A stretch of DNA of 64,000 nucleotides from Bacteroides sp. 51 (GCF_010500965.1 NZ_QVMI01000020.1:1-64000); one strand, 5' to 3'. Counted from the stretch's first letter, positions 16,003 to 24,735 are shown. The notes: a model not told the origin generated them from the letters alone. Numbers and translations are program-made.

Positions 16003-18194
16003 AGTTCTAATTGATTTTTCACTAACTGATAGTAGACTCCTTTCTTTGCCGTAAGCTCCTCATGTGTTCCTATTTCTGCTATCTTTCCTTTTTCCAATAC
16101 AACTATCTGATCTGCCTTTCTCACTGTGCTCAAACGATGTGCTACTATGAGCACTGTTTTCCCTTGAAAAAATGTATTCAGATTATTCATTATCATACTC
16201 TCATTGTTAGCATCTAAAGCATTAGTTGCTTCATCGAAAAAGACAAATTCGGGTTCTTTATATACTGCTCTTGCGATTAATATTCGTTGCTTTTGTCCTT
16301 GACTCAATCCATGTCCTTCACTACCTATCATTGTATTATATCCCAGTGGAAGAGATTCTATAAACTCCTGTATATTAGCAACTATCACAGCATTTAGAAG
16401 TCTCTCTTTATCAATATGCTCTACACCGGGGGCTATATTTCTAGCAATCGTATCCGAAAATATAAATCCATCTTGCATTACTACTCCACACTGTTTACGC
16501 CACTCTCTCATACTATAAGAGTGTAACTCATTACTCCCTATATAAATATTCCCTTTTTGTAAAGGGTAAAATCCTAATAGCAATTTAATTAAGGTTGTTT
16601 TTCCGCTTCCACTCATTCCTACAATAGCAGTCTGTTTATGAATTGGAATATTCAAATTAATATCCTGTAATATAGGCTTTCCTACGGATGTTTCATCATA
16701 CGAGAAATACAACCCTTCTAACCTTAGTCCTTTGTTTCGCGGGATATCTTGAATCTTATGTTTATCTATGGTCTCTTCATCTTCTTTGTTGTTAATCTCA
16801 CTAAGCCTTTCTAAACTCAATTTAGCATCTTGAGTTTGGCGAAGAAAATTTATTAATCGGTCTACAGGACTGTTTAGCTGACCAATAATATATTGCACTG
16901 ATAGCATCATACCAAGAGTTAACTGACCATCTATTACAAGCTTAGCCACCAATGCTGTTATTAAGATATTCTTTACTTGATTGATTAGTACTGCACCGGA
17001 ATCCTGATATTGCCCCAAAGCTAATCCCTTAATCCTCAAACGAAATAATTTAACTTGAATGCGTTCCCATTCCCAACGTTTTTGTTGTTCACAAGCATTA
17101 AGTTTTATTTCCTGCATTCCTGCAACCAGCTGAACAACATTGCTTTGATTGGCAGACTGTTGCGCAAAACTCTTATGGTCAATTTCTGCTCTTTTCTTCA
17201 TGAATATCCATACCCAAAGAAAATACAAAATGCTACCAATTAAAAAAATCCCAAATATTTTAAGATTATATAAACAAAGTACTACTCCAAATATTATGAT
17301 ATTAAATATAGAGAACAGTATACTCAGACTTGAGTTGGTTAGAAAATTTTGTATTCTGCTATGATCATTGATTCTTTGAAGGATATCTCCTGTCATTTTT
17401 GTGTCAAAATATCCCATTGGTAGTCGCATTAATTTTATTAGAAAATCTGAAATCAGAGATATATTAACTCTTGTACCCAAGTGTAGTAGTATCCAGCCTC
17501 GTATAAATTCCACAGCAGAACCACTAAACGTCAACATCAACTGAGCTATCAAAACCAAATAAATAAATCCAAGGTTTTGGTTACTAATACCTAAATCGAC
17601 AATAGATTGGGTGAGAAATGGAAAAATGAGTTGGATCAAACTTCCAAAAATTAATCCAAGAAATAGCTGAACAATCAATTTTTTGTAGGACTTCAAGTAT
17701 GAGAACAAAAAAGCAAAACCTTTACGATTTATTTTTTCTTCATCCTCTGTATAAAAATCAGAGGTGGGTTCCAAAAGCAATACAACTCCCTCTTCTTTTC
17801 CATCTTTTTTAGTATTTATCCAACAATTGCAGAATTCTTCTTTCGTATACTTCACTTTGCCTACAGCAGGATCAGCAACATAAACGACATATTCTCTTTT
17901 CTTTTTCTTTATTTGATATACTACAACAAAATGACTCTGGTTCCAATAAACAATACAGGGCAGTGGTGCTTCAAATAAACCTTCAAATGGGAGTAAGGCA
18001 CCCATAGTACGAAAACCTATTTTTTCAGCAGCTTCGCTTATTCCTAATAATGATACACCCTCTCGAGATATATGTGTTTTTTCTCTCAGCCCTTCCAATG
18101 AGTGATAACGCCCATGGTAAGCCGCAATCATACGAAGACAGGTTGGACCACAATCCATTACATCATGTTGGATATGAAATGGGAATTTTTTCAT
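15999..18194 (-). CDS. C39 peptidase-containing ABC exporter of peptide cluster 1
   Basis: 731 residues. The N-terminal C39 domain has the catalytic Cys15 in MDCGPTCLRMIA, His88 in SHFVVVY and Asp108 in VADPA. A six-helix transmembrane domain (about 165-440) follows. The nucleotide-binding domain has Walker A GMSGSGKTT (about 525), signature LSQGQKQR (about 630), Walker B FVFFDEAT and the AHRLSTV switch. Such exporters cleave a double-glycine leader and export the peptide. The matching substrate is the GG-leader precursor at 23174-23314. Confidence 0.93.
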   Translation of the reverse strand: MKKFPFHIQHDVMDCGPTCLRMIAAYHGRYHSLEGLREKTHISREGVSLLGISEAAEKIGFRTMGALLPFEGLFEAPLPCIVYWNQSHFVVVYQIKKKKREYVVYVADPAVGKVKYTKEEFCNCWINTKKDGKEEGVVLLLEPTSDFYTEDEEKINRKGFAFLFSYLKSYKKLIVQLFLGLIFGSLIQLIFPFLTQSIVDLGISNQNLGFIYLVLIAQLMLTFSGSAVEFIRGWILLHLGTRVNISLISDFLIKLMRLPMGYFDTKMTGDILQRINDHSRIQNFLTNSSLSILFSIFNIIIFGVVLCLYNLKIFGIFLIGSILYFLWVWIFMKKRAEIDHKSFAQQSANQSNVVQLVAGMQEIKLNACEQQKRWEWERIQVKLFRLRIKGLALGQYQDSGAVLINQVKNILITALVAKLVIDGQLTLGMMLSVQYIIGQLNSPVDRLINFLRQTQDAKLSLERLSEINNKEDEETIDKHKIQDIPRNKGLRLEGLYFSYDETSVGKPILQDINLNIPIHKQTAIVGMSGSGKTTLIKLLLGFYPLQKGNIYIGSNELHSYSMREWRKQCGVVMQDGFIFSDTIARNIAPGVEHIDKERLLNAVIVANIQEFIESLPLGYNTMIGSEGHGLSQGQKQRILIARAVYKEPEFVFFDEATNALDANNESMIMNNLNTFFQGKTVLIVAHRLSTVRKADQIVVLEKGKIAEIGTHEELTAKKGVYYQLVKNQLEL

Positions 18195-18196
18195 AA

Positions 18197-18685
18197 CTAT
18201 TTATCGTTGTATTTGCCTTTGGCAATTTCACTTGTGTAATGGCGATTCATGAAATCGTAAATAATTAATTTATGTAATCGATTTTTAGATTGAAAGAGCC
18301 TATTTAACATCATGGGTATATAACTAAAGAGCAAATCATCTAAAGGAATATTGGCCTTATCTATTTTATGTTCTAAAGACCTAATTATTGGCTCTAACTG
18401 TTTTGATCTTCTTTTTACAAAAGAATACAACTTCAAATAATCTATTTCTGAAATATTATTTCTCAATATATTGTTTATAGTATCTTTGTTCTCTCGAAAT
18501 TTGAAATTGAACTATTTTGAATTGTATTGATTAAAACCAAATTCCTGCTTAAAAGATTCGCTAAACTTATACATTATTTTCTGCTTCCTTATTATATCGA
18601 ATGAAAAATCAGACAATAAATCATCTATCATTCTCAGTGCAATCATCCACCGGTATTTTTCATTCTTGTATGAAACGATACACTT
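18197..18685 (-). pseudogene. C-terminal remnant of a lantibiotic/thiopeptide dehydratase (SpaB_C-like)
   Basis: Reading leftward from 18685, one frame gives about 160 residues matching the pattern of the thiopeptide-type/SpaB C-terminal domain: YRWMIALRMIDDLLSDF, then a 'FRENKDTINNIL' block, and at the end LLFSYIPMMLNRLF. An in-frame TAG at 18512-18514 splits it and no front part exists. The last 89 residues (18197-18466) could still start at an ATG. It ends 2 bp before the exporter gene. It suggests that the cluster once carried a dehydratase or elimination partner. The family call is by remembered pattern. Confidence 0.6.
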
Positions 18686-18796
18686 TTAGTTTAATTTTAA
18701 AAACAGGTTAGTGAATCGACTAAAGTAACATGAAGTTTCGCTGAATTGCCTCGAATCATGTTACAGACAGTATATGAACTTCTTCATCCTAAGTCA

Positions 18797-21112
18797 TTAT
18801 AACCCTATTCGCGATGCATCTACATGGCTTCGCTTCTCCTTATATCCTCCAAAAGTATATCGTGCGGTGAAAACAGCCATTCTCGTATCACGAAAGTTTG
18901 TCATACGGAACAACTGGGATGATTTTGAAGTTTCAGCCTTGACACGAAGTGTATTAAACATATCACTTCCTCTGAGTGTAAGGTTCCAACCGCTGCCATG
19001 AGGTTTCCATGTCAATCCGGCCGAGATGTTAGCCGATTCAGCATTCTCCTGATATCCTGAAAACATTGACGATTGGTAGGTTGCCGACAGTTGAAAAGAT
19101 AAGGTCTTGGCTTTGTTCAGAATGACAGTATTCGATAAAGTGCCCACTCCACCCATATTTTGCTTGTCGAAAAAGACATCCTCTACATGGCCTTTTTGCT
19201 TGGAAAGGTAAACATCGGCAGTCAGTCGCGTTGAAAAGTAGTCGTTCCATTTGAAAGGGAAAGCGCCTGTAATTCCCCAATTCATATCCTTGTCCCAGTT
19301 TATGTATTTGTAAATGGCTGTAAGGCTGTTCGGATCTTGATACAGTTGCTGTTCTATCTTTTTGGGTTTTGTATTATAATATAACCCGACGGAGTATTTC
19401 CCACCGAAAATATAATTAAGGCTCAACTCGTACAACTGACCGGGTATCAGTAGTGGGTTTCCGTCACGCATCAGATAAGTGTTATAATACAATCTCCGGG
19501 GAGTGGTTTGTGCGTATGTCGGATAGTTGTTTTCACTCGAAAAGGTCAATTGTAATCTTTCTCCTTTTTTGACGGCATAGACCAAAGACAGTTCGGGCAG
19601 GCATTTAAACTCTTCCCAAAGGGTAGTCCGGTCGCTTCCACTTTCTGCCGATGACTTAAAATATTGCAGGTACACAGTCGAGGAGAATGAAAGTTTCTCT
19701 CCGAGCTTCTGTTTCCAACTCACATATACATCCACATCCGTTTCTTTTTGCTGCAAGGAAAAATTATTACTGTCTGTTTTTCCATCATTCCTGTCGGTGA
19801 ACTGCAAATTCTCGGAAGTCGAGAACATAGCATCAACTCCGTATGTAAAAACAGCCTTAGCTATAGTGTGTTCCAGGCTGGCATAAGCATTGAAGCGTTT
19901 TACCTTTTGATCCGATTTCGACGATAAGATATCCACGTTGATAGTATTGTCGCTATCAACCAAATCTTGTTTGTTATCTTGTTTATAAAAAGTGTAATCA
20001 GCACCAACGTTAAAGTTTTTGTGGGTATAATCGGCATTAAAAAGATGAAGACTGCTGTTGCCGTTTTCTTCATTCCTGCTGTTTGTTGCAACGTCTCCAT
20101 TTTCACTCATACTGGTGGCCGTCATTTGTTTATCGTCATTAAACCGTCCGGAATAGAAAACGGAAAAGACATCCCCGTTCTTCAGGTCGATATTAAAACT
20201 TGCGGTCAGGCGCTGCGAAAATTTATCAGGCTGCGTAGTACTCGACAGCATAATGGGATGTAACTTTCCGTTGAGTGTGTGTCTGGAATCCAGGTCTAAG
20301 CTTGTTGACTTTTTAACTTTCCCCAAAGCATAATTCAAATCGAACGCCCACGATTTGTCCGAAAACGCCAGCCCACCCCCCCCGACAGGATAAAAGTGCT
20401 TTCCCTGATACAATGCCGTATGTACACTACCTTTGGTCTGGAGTGTATGGGTTCGTGGCATTTCCATCACTACATTGATTGATGCACCCTTGACTCCATA
20501 TTGGGGCGGGGTATTATAAAAAATTTCGACCATCTTAACCCTGGCAGGGTCAGTTGTCGATAGCAACTCTTTCAGTTGTTCGGTTGTCATTGTCGATCTT
20601 CTTCCATTCAAGATAATAGAAGTAGCCGCAGTTCCAATAATAGAATAAGAGTTGCCTGTTTTCTGAACTGATGGTATTTCATCCAGAATATCCAACGCAT
20701 TGCCAACGGGCTTGTTGCGGATAAGATTGTTGACATTATAGGATAAAGCTCCATTCTTCGCTATGGTTAGAACTGGAGCATCGGCCAACACAATCACCTC
20801 TCCCATCGACTGGACATTATCTTCCAATATGATATTGCCCAGGTCGGCAACCGAATCAATCAATAGCTTCGTTTCGTATACCAGGTGTTGAATGATAAGC
20901 CTATATGGTCTCTCGGCGCTAGCGAATGTAAACTGTCCTTTTGAATCTGAAATGGCGACGTCTATATAGGTGGAATTTGCTTTTTGTAAAACAATAGAGG
21001 CACCATCAATAGGGCGCATGCTGTGGGTGCATAATGAGCCGTTAATGGTTTGTGCTTCCAGATGTATAGAGGAAAACAGGAATAATAAGATTGATATATG
21101 TGCTTTTTTCAT
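18797..21112 (-). CDS. Outer-membrane beta-barrel protein, TonB-receptor type
   Basis: 771 residues. A signal peptide (about 1-20, ends LEAQ) is followed by a carboxypeptidase-regulatory-like beta-sandwich (TINGSLCTHSMRPIDGASIVL), a plug-like segment (about 110-220, GNALDILDEIPSVQKTGNSY and IILNGRR) and a long C-terminal barrel, as in the outer-membrane beta-barrel family related to TonB-dependent receptors. Its start codon overlaps the stop of the YcaO gene (TAATG), so the two are translationally coupled. It may be an import receptor, self-immunity factor or export channel for the peptide. It is visibly richer in G+C than its neighbours, which suggests separate acquisition. Confidence 0.8.
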   Translation of the reverse strand: MKKAHISILLFLFSSIHLEAQTINGSLCTHSMRPIDGASIVLQKANSTYIDVAISDSKGQFTFASAERPYRLIIQHLVYETKLLIDSVADLGNIILEDNVQSMGEVIVLADAPVLTIAKNGALSYNVNNLIRNKPVGNALDILDEIPSVQKTGNSYSIIGTAATSIILNGRRSTMTTEQLKELLSTTDPARVKMVEIFYNTPPQYGVKGASINVVMEMPRTHTLQTKGSVHTALYQGKHFYPVGGGGLAFSDKSWAFDLNYALGKVKKSTSLDLDSRHTLNGKLHPIMLSSTTQPDKFSQRLTASFNIDLKNGDVFSVFYSGRFNDDKQMTATSMSENGDVATNSRNEENGNSSLHLFNADYTHKNFNVGADYTFYKQDNKQDLVDSDNTINVDILSSKSDQKVKRFNAYASLEHTIAKAVFTYGVDAMFSTSENLQFTDRNDGKTDSNNFSLQQKETDVDVYVSWKQKLGEKLSFSSTVYLQYFKSSAESGSDRTTLWEEFKCLPELSLVYAVKKGERLQLTFSSENNYPTYAQTTPRRLYYNTYLMRDGNPLLIPGQLYELSLNYIFGGKYSVGLYYNTKPKKIEQQLYQDPNSLTAIYKYINWDKDMNWGITGAFPFKWNDYFSTRLTADVYLSKQKGHVEDVFFDKQNMGGVGTLSNTVILNKAKTLSFQLSATYQSSMFSGYQENAESANISAGLTWKPHGSGWNLTLRGSDMFNTLRVKAETSKSSQLFRMTNFRDTRMAVFTARYTFGGYKEKRSHVDASRIGL

Positions 21113-22923
21113 TAATCGTCTATTGCTTTCATTAATTGCTCTATATTGGATTGCTGAATATCAGTCGCTCGGTTCTGTAAAGTAATATTGATTCTATGAA
21201 TGTCCTGTACCTTGCATTCATTTAACAGTGAGCATTTGTCACAACACGGGCAATTAGGCATGTGGTAGTGCTGAAATATCTTATTAGGTTCTTTAAAATC
21301 AGAAATAATTTCTTTTGCTAATTTGATACCATACAAATGCGACATGATGTGTAGGATTTCATCTGATTCATTTCTCGCAACAAGTAATTTAAGAAAATCG
21401 GCACAGGCATAAAAGTATTTGTGCCGGATTCTACTTTTATCGTCCAAATATAATAATAGATAAGCTAAAGCTTTAGGAGTATTACCTATTTGATAGGCCA
21501 ACATACACATAAACAACTCAATTTGTAGCGTATTAAGGTCCTTATTCGTATTCTTGACAAGAATGTCGGACAACGTTGTCATTTTGCCTGCTATATATGA
21601 GAAATTCTCATCAATAGTTTCAAATATTTGTATTTTATCAGCCTGGGTCAGACTCTCCCATGCGTTGATTTTTGCCAAAACACGATGTATGGAAAAATGC
21701 TCTTCTAAAGTATTCGTATCATTCTTTTTCGTTTGGCTCATTCCGGGTATAACAACATAATAGGTAGGAAAACCCAAAAAAGAATTATTCCTGATGAAAA
21801 TATTGTGCCCCATATTTTTTATTAGGTCAAAGCTATAAAGCAGGTCTGATTTATTAGTGATGCCAAGATCTTCATTAAATCCTATAAAAGTATATGATGG
21901 TTGTTGATTCAGTATAGAAATAGGCCAGAATCCGGTGCCATTCGAGAAGATTTTACTAAGGTTCTGCTCGGCTTCTTTCTTGTTTTCAAAATCTTTCGCA
22001 TCTAAAAAGTGATAAGGTAACGCCAAAAAATGTTCTAAACCTTGATACAGTTCTGTAAAACACCTTTCAAGAGCAACGTAAGGCACAAAGTCGCAACCCA
22101 CCTTAAAATTATATTTCCCTTTTTCCTGATCAATCATCAATACGCCGATAGCAGGTATTCCTTTACCCAATGAACAATCTTTAATCGTTATCTCATAACG
22201 GCCTTTAGATAACAGATGTTGCATTTTATTATATATAGAAGTGCCTGCAAACTTTTCAATAGATATGGCAGGTGGGGTTAACTGATTCCAATATATTTCA
22301 CTTACAACATATCTTTCAAATATCTCACAAACAGCCTGCAATATGGCTTCTTGTGGAGTGTTGCCGGAAGCCATGCCATTGGAACCTGTCATTCCCCAAA
22401 TGAGATCAATAGGTAGAAATACTTCCGACTTATCAAAAAACGAATAAAACGGAACTAGTGAAATGGGTGCTTGCGAAATCACACTGATAAAGCTCCTGAA
22501 TGCATCCAATGTCTGGATATTGCAAAGTTTCATCAATTCGGTACATATTTCTGCATCTAAAGTTGTTGCTTCAACTTTAGATTCTCTTTTGTCATAACTA
22601 TACATTTCAGTTTCCTTCCGATTTATGGAATTATCACTGAACACTTTATAATTACTCTTCTTTTTAGGATGAATTAAAAGACGATTTTGTAATCTTTCCA
22701 TAAACTCTGCAAGTCCACTGGCTAGAGAATATTCAAAAGAGGTTCCTTTTCCATTTGTACCTATATCTAAATCGTATAAATCATTATTACCAATTCGTAA
22801 ACGACATGAATAAAAGCCATCTTGACCTTTATGATTTTCATGTAAAATCAATCCTAATTCAGATAGGATGTTCCGTATTTGGGATATTGTATGTATGGGG
22901 AGATGCTTTTTATACTGTTTCAT
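21112..22923 (-). CDS. YcaO-family protein, full-length E. coli-like architecture
   Basis: 603 residues from the ATG at 22923. An ATG at 22950 would add nine residues. The YcaO core shows GTNGKGTSFEYSLASGLAEF, then MER, and SNGMASGNTPQEAILQAVCE followed by IFERY. These are the acidic ATP/Mg-binding motifs, with spacing like E. coli YcaO. A central VIPGMS motif and a helical TPR-like C-terminal region follow. The end has a Cys cluster (CPCCDKCSLLNEC) that could bind metal. YcaO enzymes activate peptide backbone amides with ATP to form azolines, amidines or thioamides. A GG-leader precursor 250 bp upstream and a coupled outer-membrane gene downstream make a RiPP role likely, though the E. coli homologue has a non-RiPP role. 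Confidence 0.85.
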   Translation of the reverse strand: MKQYKKHLPIHTISQIRNILSELGLILHENHKGQDGFYSCRLRIGNNDLYDLDIGTNGKGTSFEYSLASGLAEFMERLQNRLLIHPKKKSNYKVFSDNSINRKETEMYSYDKRESKVEATTLDAEICTELMKLCNIQTLDAFRSFISVISQAPISLVPFYSFFDKSEVFLPIDLIWGMTGSNGMASGNTPQEAILQAVCEIFERYVVSEIYWNQLTPPAISIEKFAGTSIYNKMQHLLSKGRYEITIKDCSLGKGIPAIGVLMIDQEKGKYNFKVGCDFVPYVALERCFTELYQGLEHFLALPYHFLDAKDFENKKEAEQNLSKIFSNGTGFWPISILNQQPSYTFIGFNEDLGITNKSDLLYSFDLIKNMGHNIFIRNNSFLGFPTYYVVIPGMSQTKKNDTNTLEEHFSIHRVLAKINAWESLTQADKIQIFETIDENFSYIAGKMTTLSDILVKNTNKDLNTLQIELFMCMLAYQIGNTPKALAYLLLYLDDKSRIRHKYFYACADFLKLLVARNESDEILHIMSHLYGIKLAKEIISDFKEPNKIFQHYHMPNCPCCDKCSLLNECKVQDIHRINITLQNRATDIQQSNIEQLMKAIDD

Positions 22924-23046
22924 ATATACTATAAAAAAAGAGCGCCTCAAAACAAAAAAAGCGAAACGATCTTATTTATACCTGTAAGTAAAATATAATA
23001 TTCAATCTTTTAGTCTTGCAAATGGACAAAAAAGCAGAAAACAAAA

Positions 23047-23107
23047 GAAGATGTATAAAAAGTAAAACACCCATAATAAAGAACACCTTACCTTTTTATA
23101 CATCTTC
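23047..23107 (-). terminator. Attenuator-like hairpin between precursor and YcaO genes
   Basis: Arms 23047-23062 and 23092-23107 are perfect 16-bp inverted repeats (GAAGATGTATAAAAAG) around a 29-nt loop. On the leftward transcript the stem is followed by TTTTGTTTTC, a weak U-tract. Placed between precursor and enzyme genes, this fits partial termination that yields more precursor message than enzyme message. Confidence 0.65.
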
Positions 23108-23173
23108 AATTTGTGAGATTTTCAATTCTAAAATTCAATTTTGGACGCTCTCTTCTTCTATTTAAGCATTAGA

Positions 23174-23314
23174 TTAGAGAGGAACTTCCTCGTCCGAAAT
23201 TTGAGTTTGAGTCTGCGTTTGAGTATCCCCTCTTTTTCCACCTACAATTTCATTCAATTCTTCTTCTGTCAATAATTCATCTTGCGGTACAATGACCATA
23301 GTTTCTGTTTTCAT
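23174..23314 (-). CDS. GG-leader RiPP precursor with (TQ)4 core
   Basis: 46 residues from the ATG at 23314. A longer reading from 23383 adds an unlikely 23-residue extension. The leader has acidic helical character (QDELLTEEELNEIVGG) and ends in Gly25-Gly26, with Leu/Ile at the usual positions before the GG. The predicted 20-residue core begins KRGD, contains four TQ dipeptides in a row, and ends ISDEEVPL. It has four Thr and one Ser but no Cys. C39 cleavage after GG is predicted. The Thr side chains are possible YcaO targets (methyloxazolines), which is inference. It is the first gene of the leftward cluster, and TAACATTG at about 40 bp upstream is a near match to the -7 element. Confidence 0.75.
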   Translation of the reverse strand: MKTETMVIVPQDELLTEEELNEIVGGKRGDTQTQTQTQISDEEVPL

Positions 23315-23549
23315 AAATAATGTTGTTTTGTTACACATATTAATTGTCTTTGCAATGTTATCAAAAATCGCTAATATTACCAAATTTTATTGAAAAAAAA
23401 TCAGACAATTTTTGATTGATGATTACTAGTGATGCAATAAATTGCATCTGATTACACTTAAGTTATTATATATAAACACATTACAAGCGTTCTTTGATTT
23501 TTTGATTTGAAATGAGTGGATAACTTCGTGGCCTTAAAACCATGAAATT

Positions 23550-23765
23550 ATGAATTCAGGCAAGTATATATTCTCGCAGGTCGTTGAATTTATCCCTAAA
23601 TATGAGTTTGATAAGCTAGTTAAGCAGTATAACGGAGACTTCCATACTAGAAATTTGAGTTGTTATAACCAACTACTTCATCTCTTATTTGGCCAATTAA
23701 CCGTTTGTAACTCACTACGTGATATTTGCTTATGCCTGAAAGCACATGAGAAGAGCCTGTATCCT
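23550..23765 (+). pseudogene. IS4-family (DUF4372) transposase, N-terminal fragment
   Basis: The first 72 residues match the N-terminal DUF4372 domain of IS4-family transposases of Bacteroidota: MNSGKYIFSQVVEFIP, then SCYNQLLHLLFGQLTVCNSL and LKAHEKSLY. Homology stops at about 23765, where the frame continues without a break into an unrelated cassette (23766-24140). The fusion would give a 196-residue hybrid protein. The catalytic domain is absent. Confidence 0.8.
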
Positions 23766-24140
23766 AACAGAACACTGACTGCTAAATTCAAGAATACTAT
23801 TATTATAATTAATGAAAAAAGAGAAAAAGGAGTTTCTCAAAATGAGTATTTAATATACCTAGAATCGAGTGCACCAGTAATTAGTGAAATTACTTCAATA
23901 GTGACTATAACTTATCAGCATTATACTTGGGAGCCATCACTTAATGATGATATTTTACGTGAAGAATATGAGATTGAAGTGAAGTTGACTATTCCTATTG
24001 GAAACACAAAATCGAATGTTTATACATTCATATCCTCATATGTAAATGGTTATGAGGTAGAACATTATGATATCACAGAGAAAATGCATAGTTGGATAAG
24101 TAACCCTATATATCAATTAGAAAACCAGGAATGGAAATAA
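23766..24140 (+). pseudogene. Orphan C-terminal cassette 1 (homologous to 42776-43165)
   Basis: 124 codons in frame with the IS4 fragment, beginning NRTLTAK. They align along their length with the cassette at 42776-43165 on the other strand (NRTLTAK, then YLES, TSIVTITYQ, NTKSNVY, EVEHYDI). The predicted protein is all-beta, as expected for the end of a surface or fimbrial protein. The two copies share a 13-bp junction CTAACAGAACACT and nearly the same terminator. There is no start codon of its own. The parent gene is not in the window. Confidence 0.6.
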
Positions 24141-24228
24141 AACAGGGAAACAGTAATGACGATTTATTTGCCAAAGCATTGATTACGCCATCACTTTTAC
24201 CGATGTAAAAAACATTTAATCAAATTAG

Positions 24229-24257
24229 AATAGCCAGAGAAATATTCCCTGGCTATT
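24229..24257 (+). terminator. Rho-independent terminator after cassette 1
   Basis: AATAGCCAG and CTGGCTATT form a 9-bp stem with an AT-rich partly self-complementary loop. Almost the same hairpin follows the second cassette at 42704-42734, so the terminator travelled with the cassette. Confidence 0.75.
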
Positions 24258-24324
24258 TGCTTATCGTAAGTTAATGACTGGGCATAAATTGTAAAAGTCA
24301 GTACTTGATCTGAAAGTTTTATGG

Positions 24325-24448
24325 TTTAGTTTAGACCTTATCTTACAGTACAAATTACGTGCTTTTGTCTATCAATCAGATTACTACAAGAAATTACGGC
24401 AAAGAAAACCCATTTATAAGCTATCAGATCGAGTCTAGTTTTCTACAA
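24325..24448. repeat. 120-bp repeat, copy B (inverted relative to copy A at 2104)
   Basis: Same sequence as the reverse complement of 2104-2225 with about 15 differences by eye. It lies between two terminators in a stretch of gene fragments. The nature of the repeat is unknown. Confidence 0.7.
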
Positions 24449-24450
24449 AT

Positions 24451-24489
24451 TAAGAAGCCGCACTGATATCACATCATGGCGGCTTCTTA
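24451..24489 (-). terminator. Strong terminator hairpin for the leftward fragment
   Basis: TAAGAAGCCGC (24451-24461) and GCGGCTTCTTA (24479-24489) form an 11-bp perfect stem. The stem overlaps the stop codon of the leftward reading frame that ends at 24487. Confidence 0.7.
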
Positions 24490-24735
24490 ATGCAAAACAT
24501 CTACATTCCTAAATTGTATCTCCGGCACTATGGTGATGTCGAACGGGTTCAGATCGAACTCGTGCGTAATGTTTGTGTCATCTTGTTGTGATTCCATCCC
24601 ATCTTCACTAAAAATATATCCCTTCAAAGTTACCGTCGTTGTCGTCCAGTCATCGCTGGCCATCGGATTGGTAAACGAAATGATAAGGTCAAACTCACCG
24701 ATATCCATAAGACTCCCATATGTGCTTCGGAGCAT
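24487..24735 (-). pseudogene. C-terminal fragment of an unidentified protein
   Basis: 82 residues from an internal start. The same frame extends right to about 24790 (GNITYTTSITMDYAR) but is broken by a stop before the ATG, so this is probably the end of a larger lost gene. It is beta-rich and acidic (LMDIGEFDLIISFTNP, DWTTTTVTLKGYIFSEDG). It ends exactly at a strong terminator, as a real gene end would. The style recalls fimbrial or surface lipoproteins, but no family is assigned. Confidence 0.45.

Noticed and set aside
23315-23383. Longer start for the TQ-repeat precursor (69 residues)
   Set aside because: The extra 23 residues are not leader-like, and the start at 23314 gives a standard GG leader of 26 residues.
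24487-24735. An intact small gene on the minus strand
   Set aside because: The reading frame continues upstream through a stop with similar coding character, so it is more likely the end of a lost larger gene.
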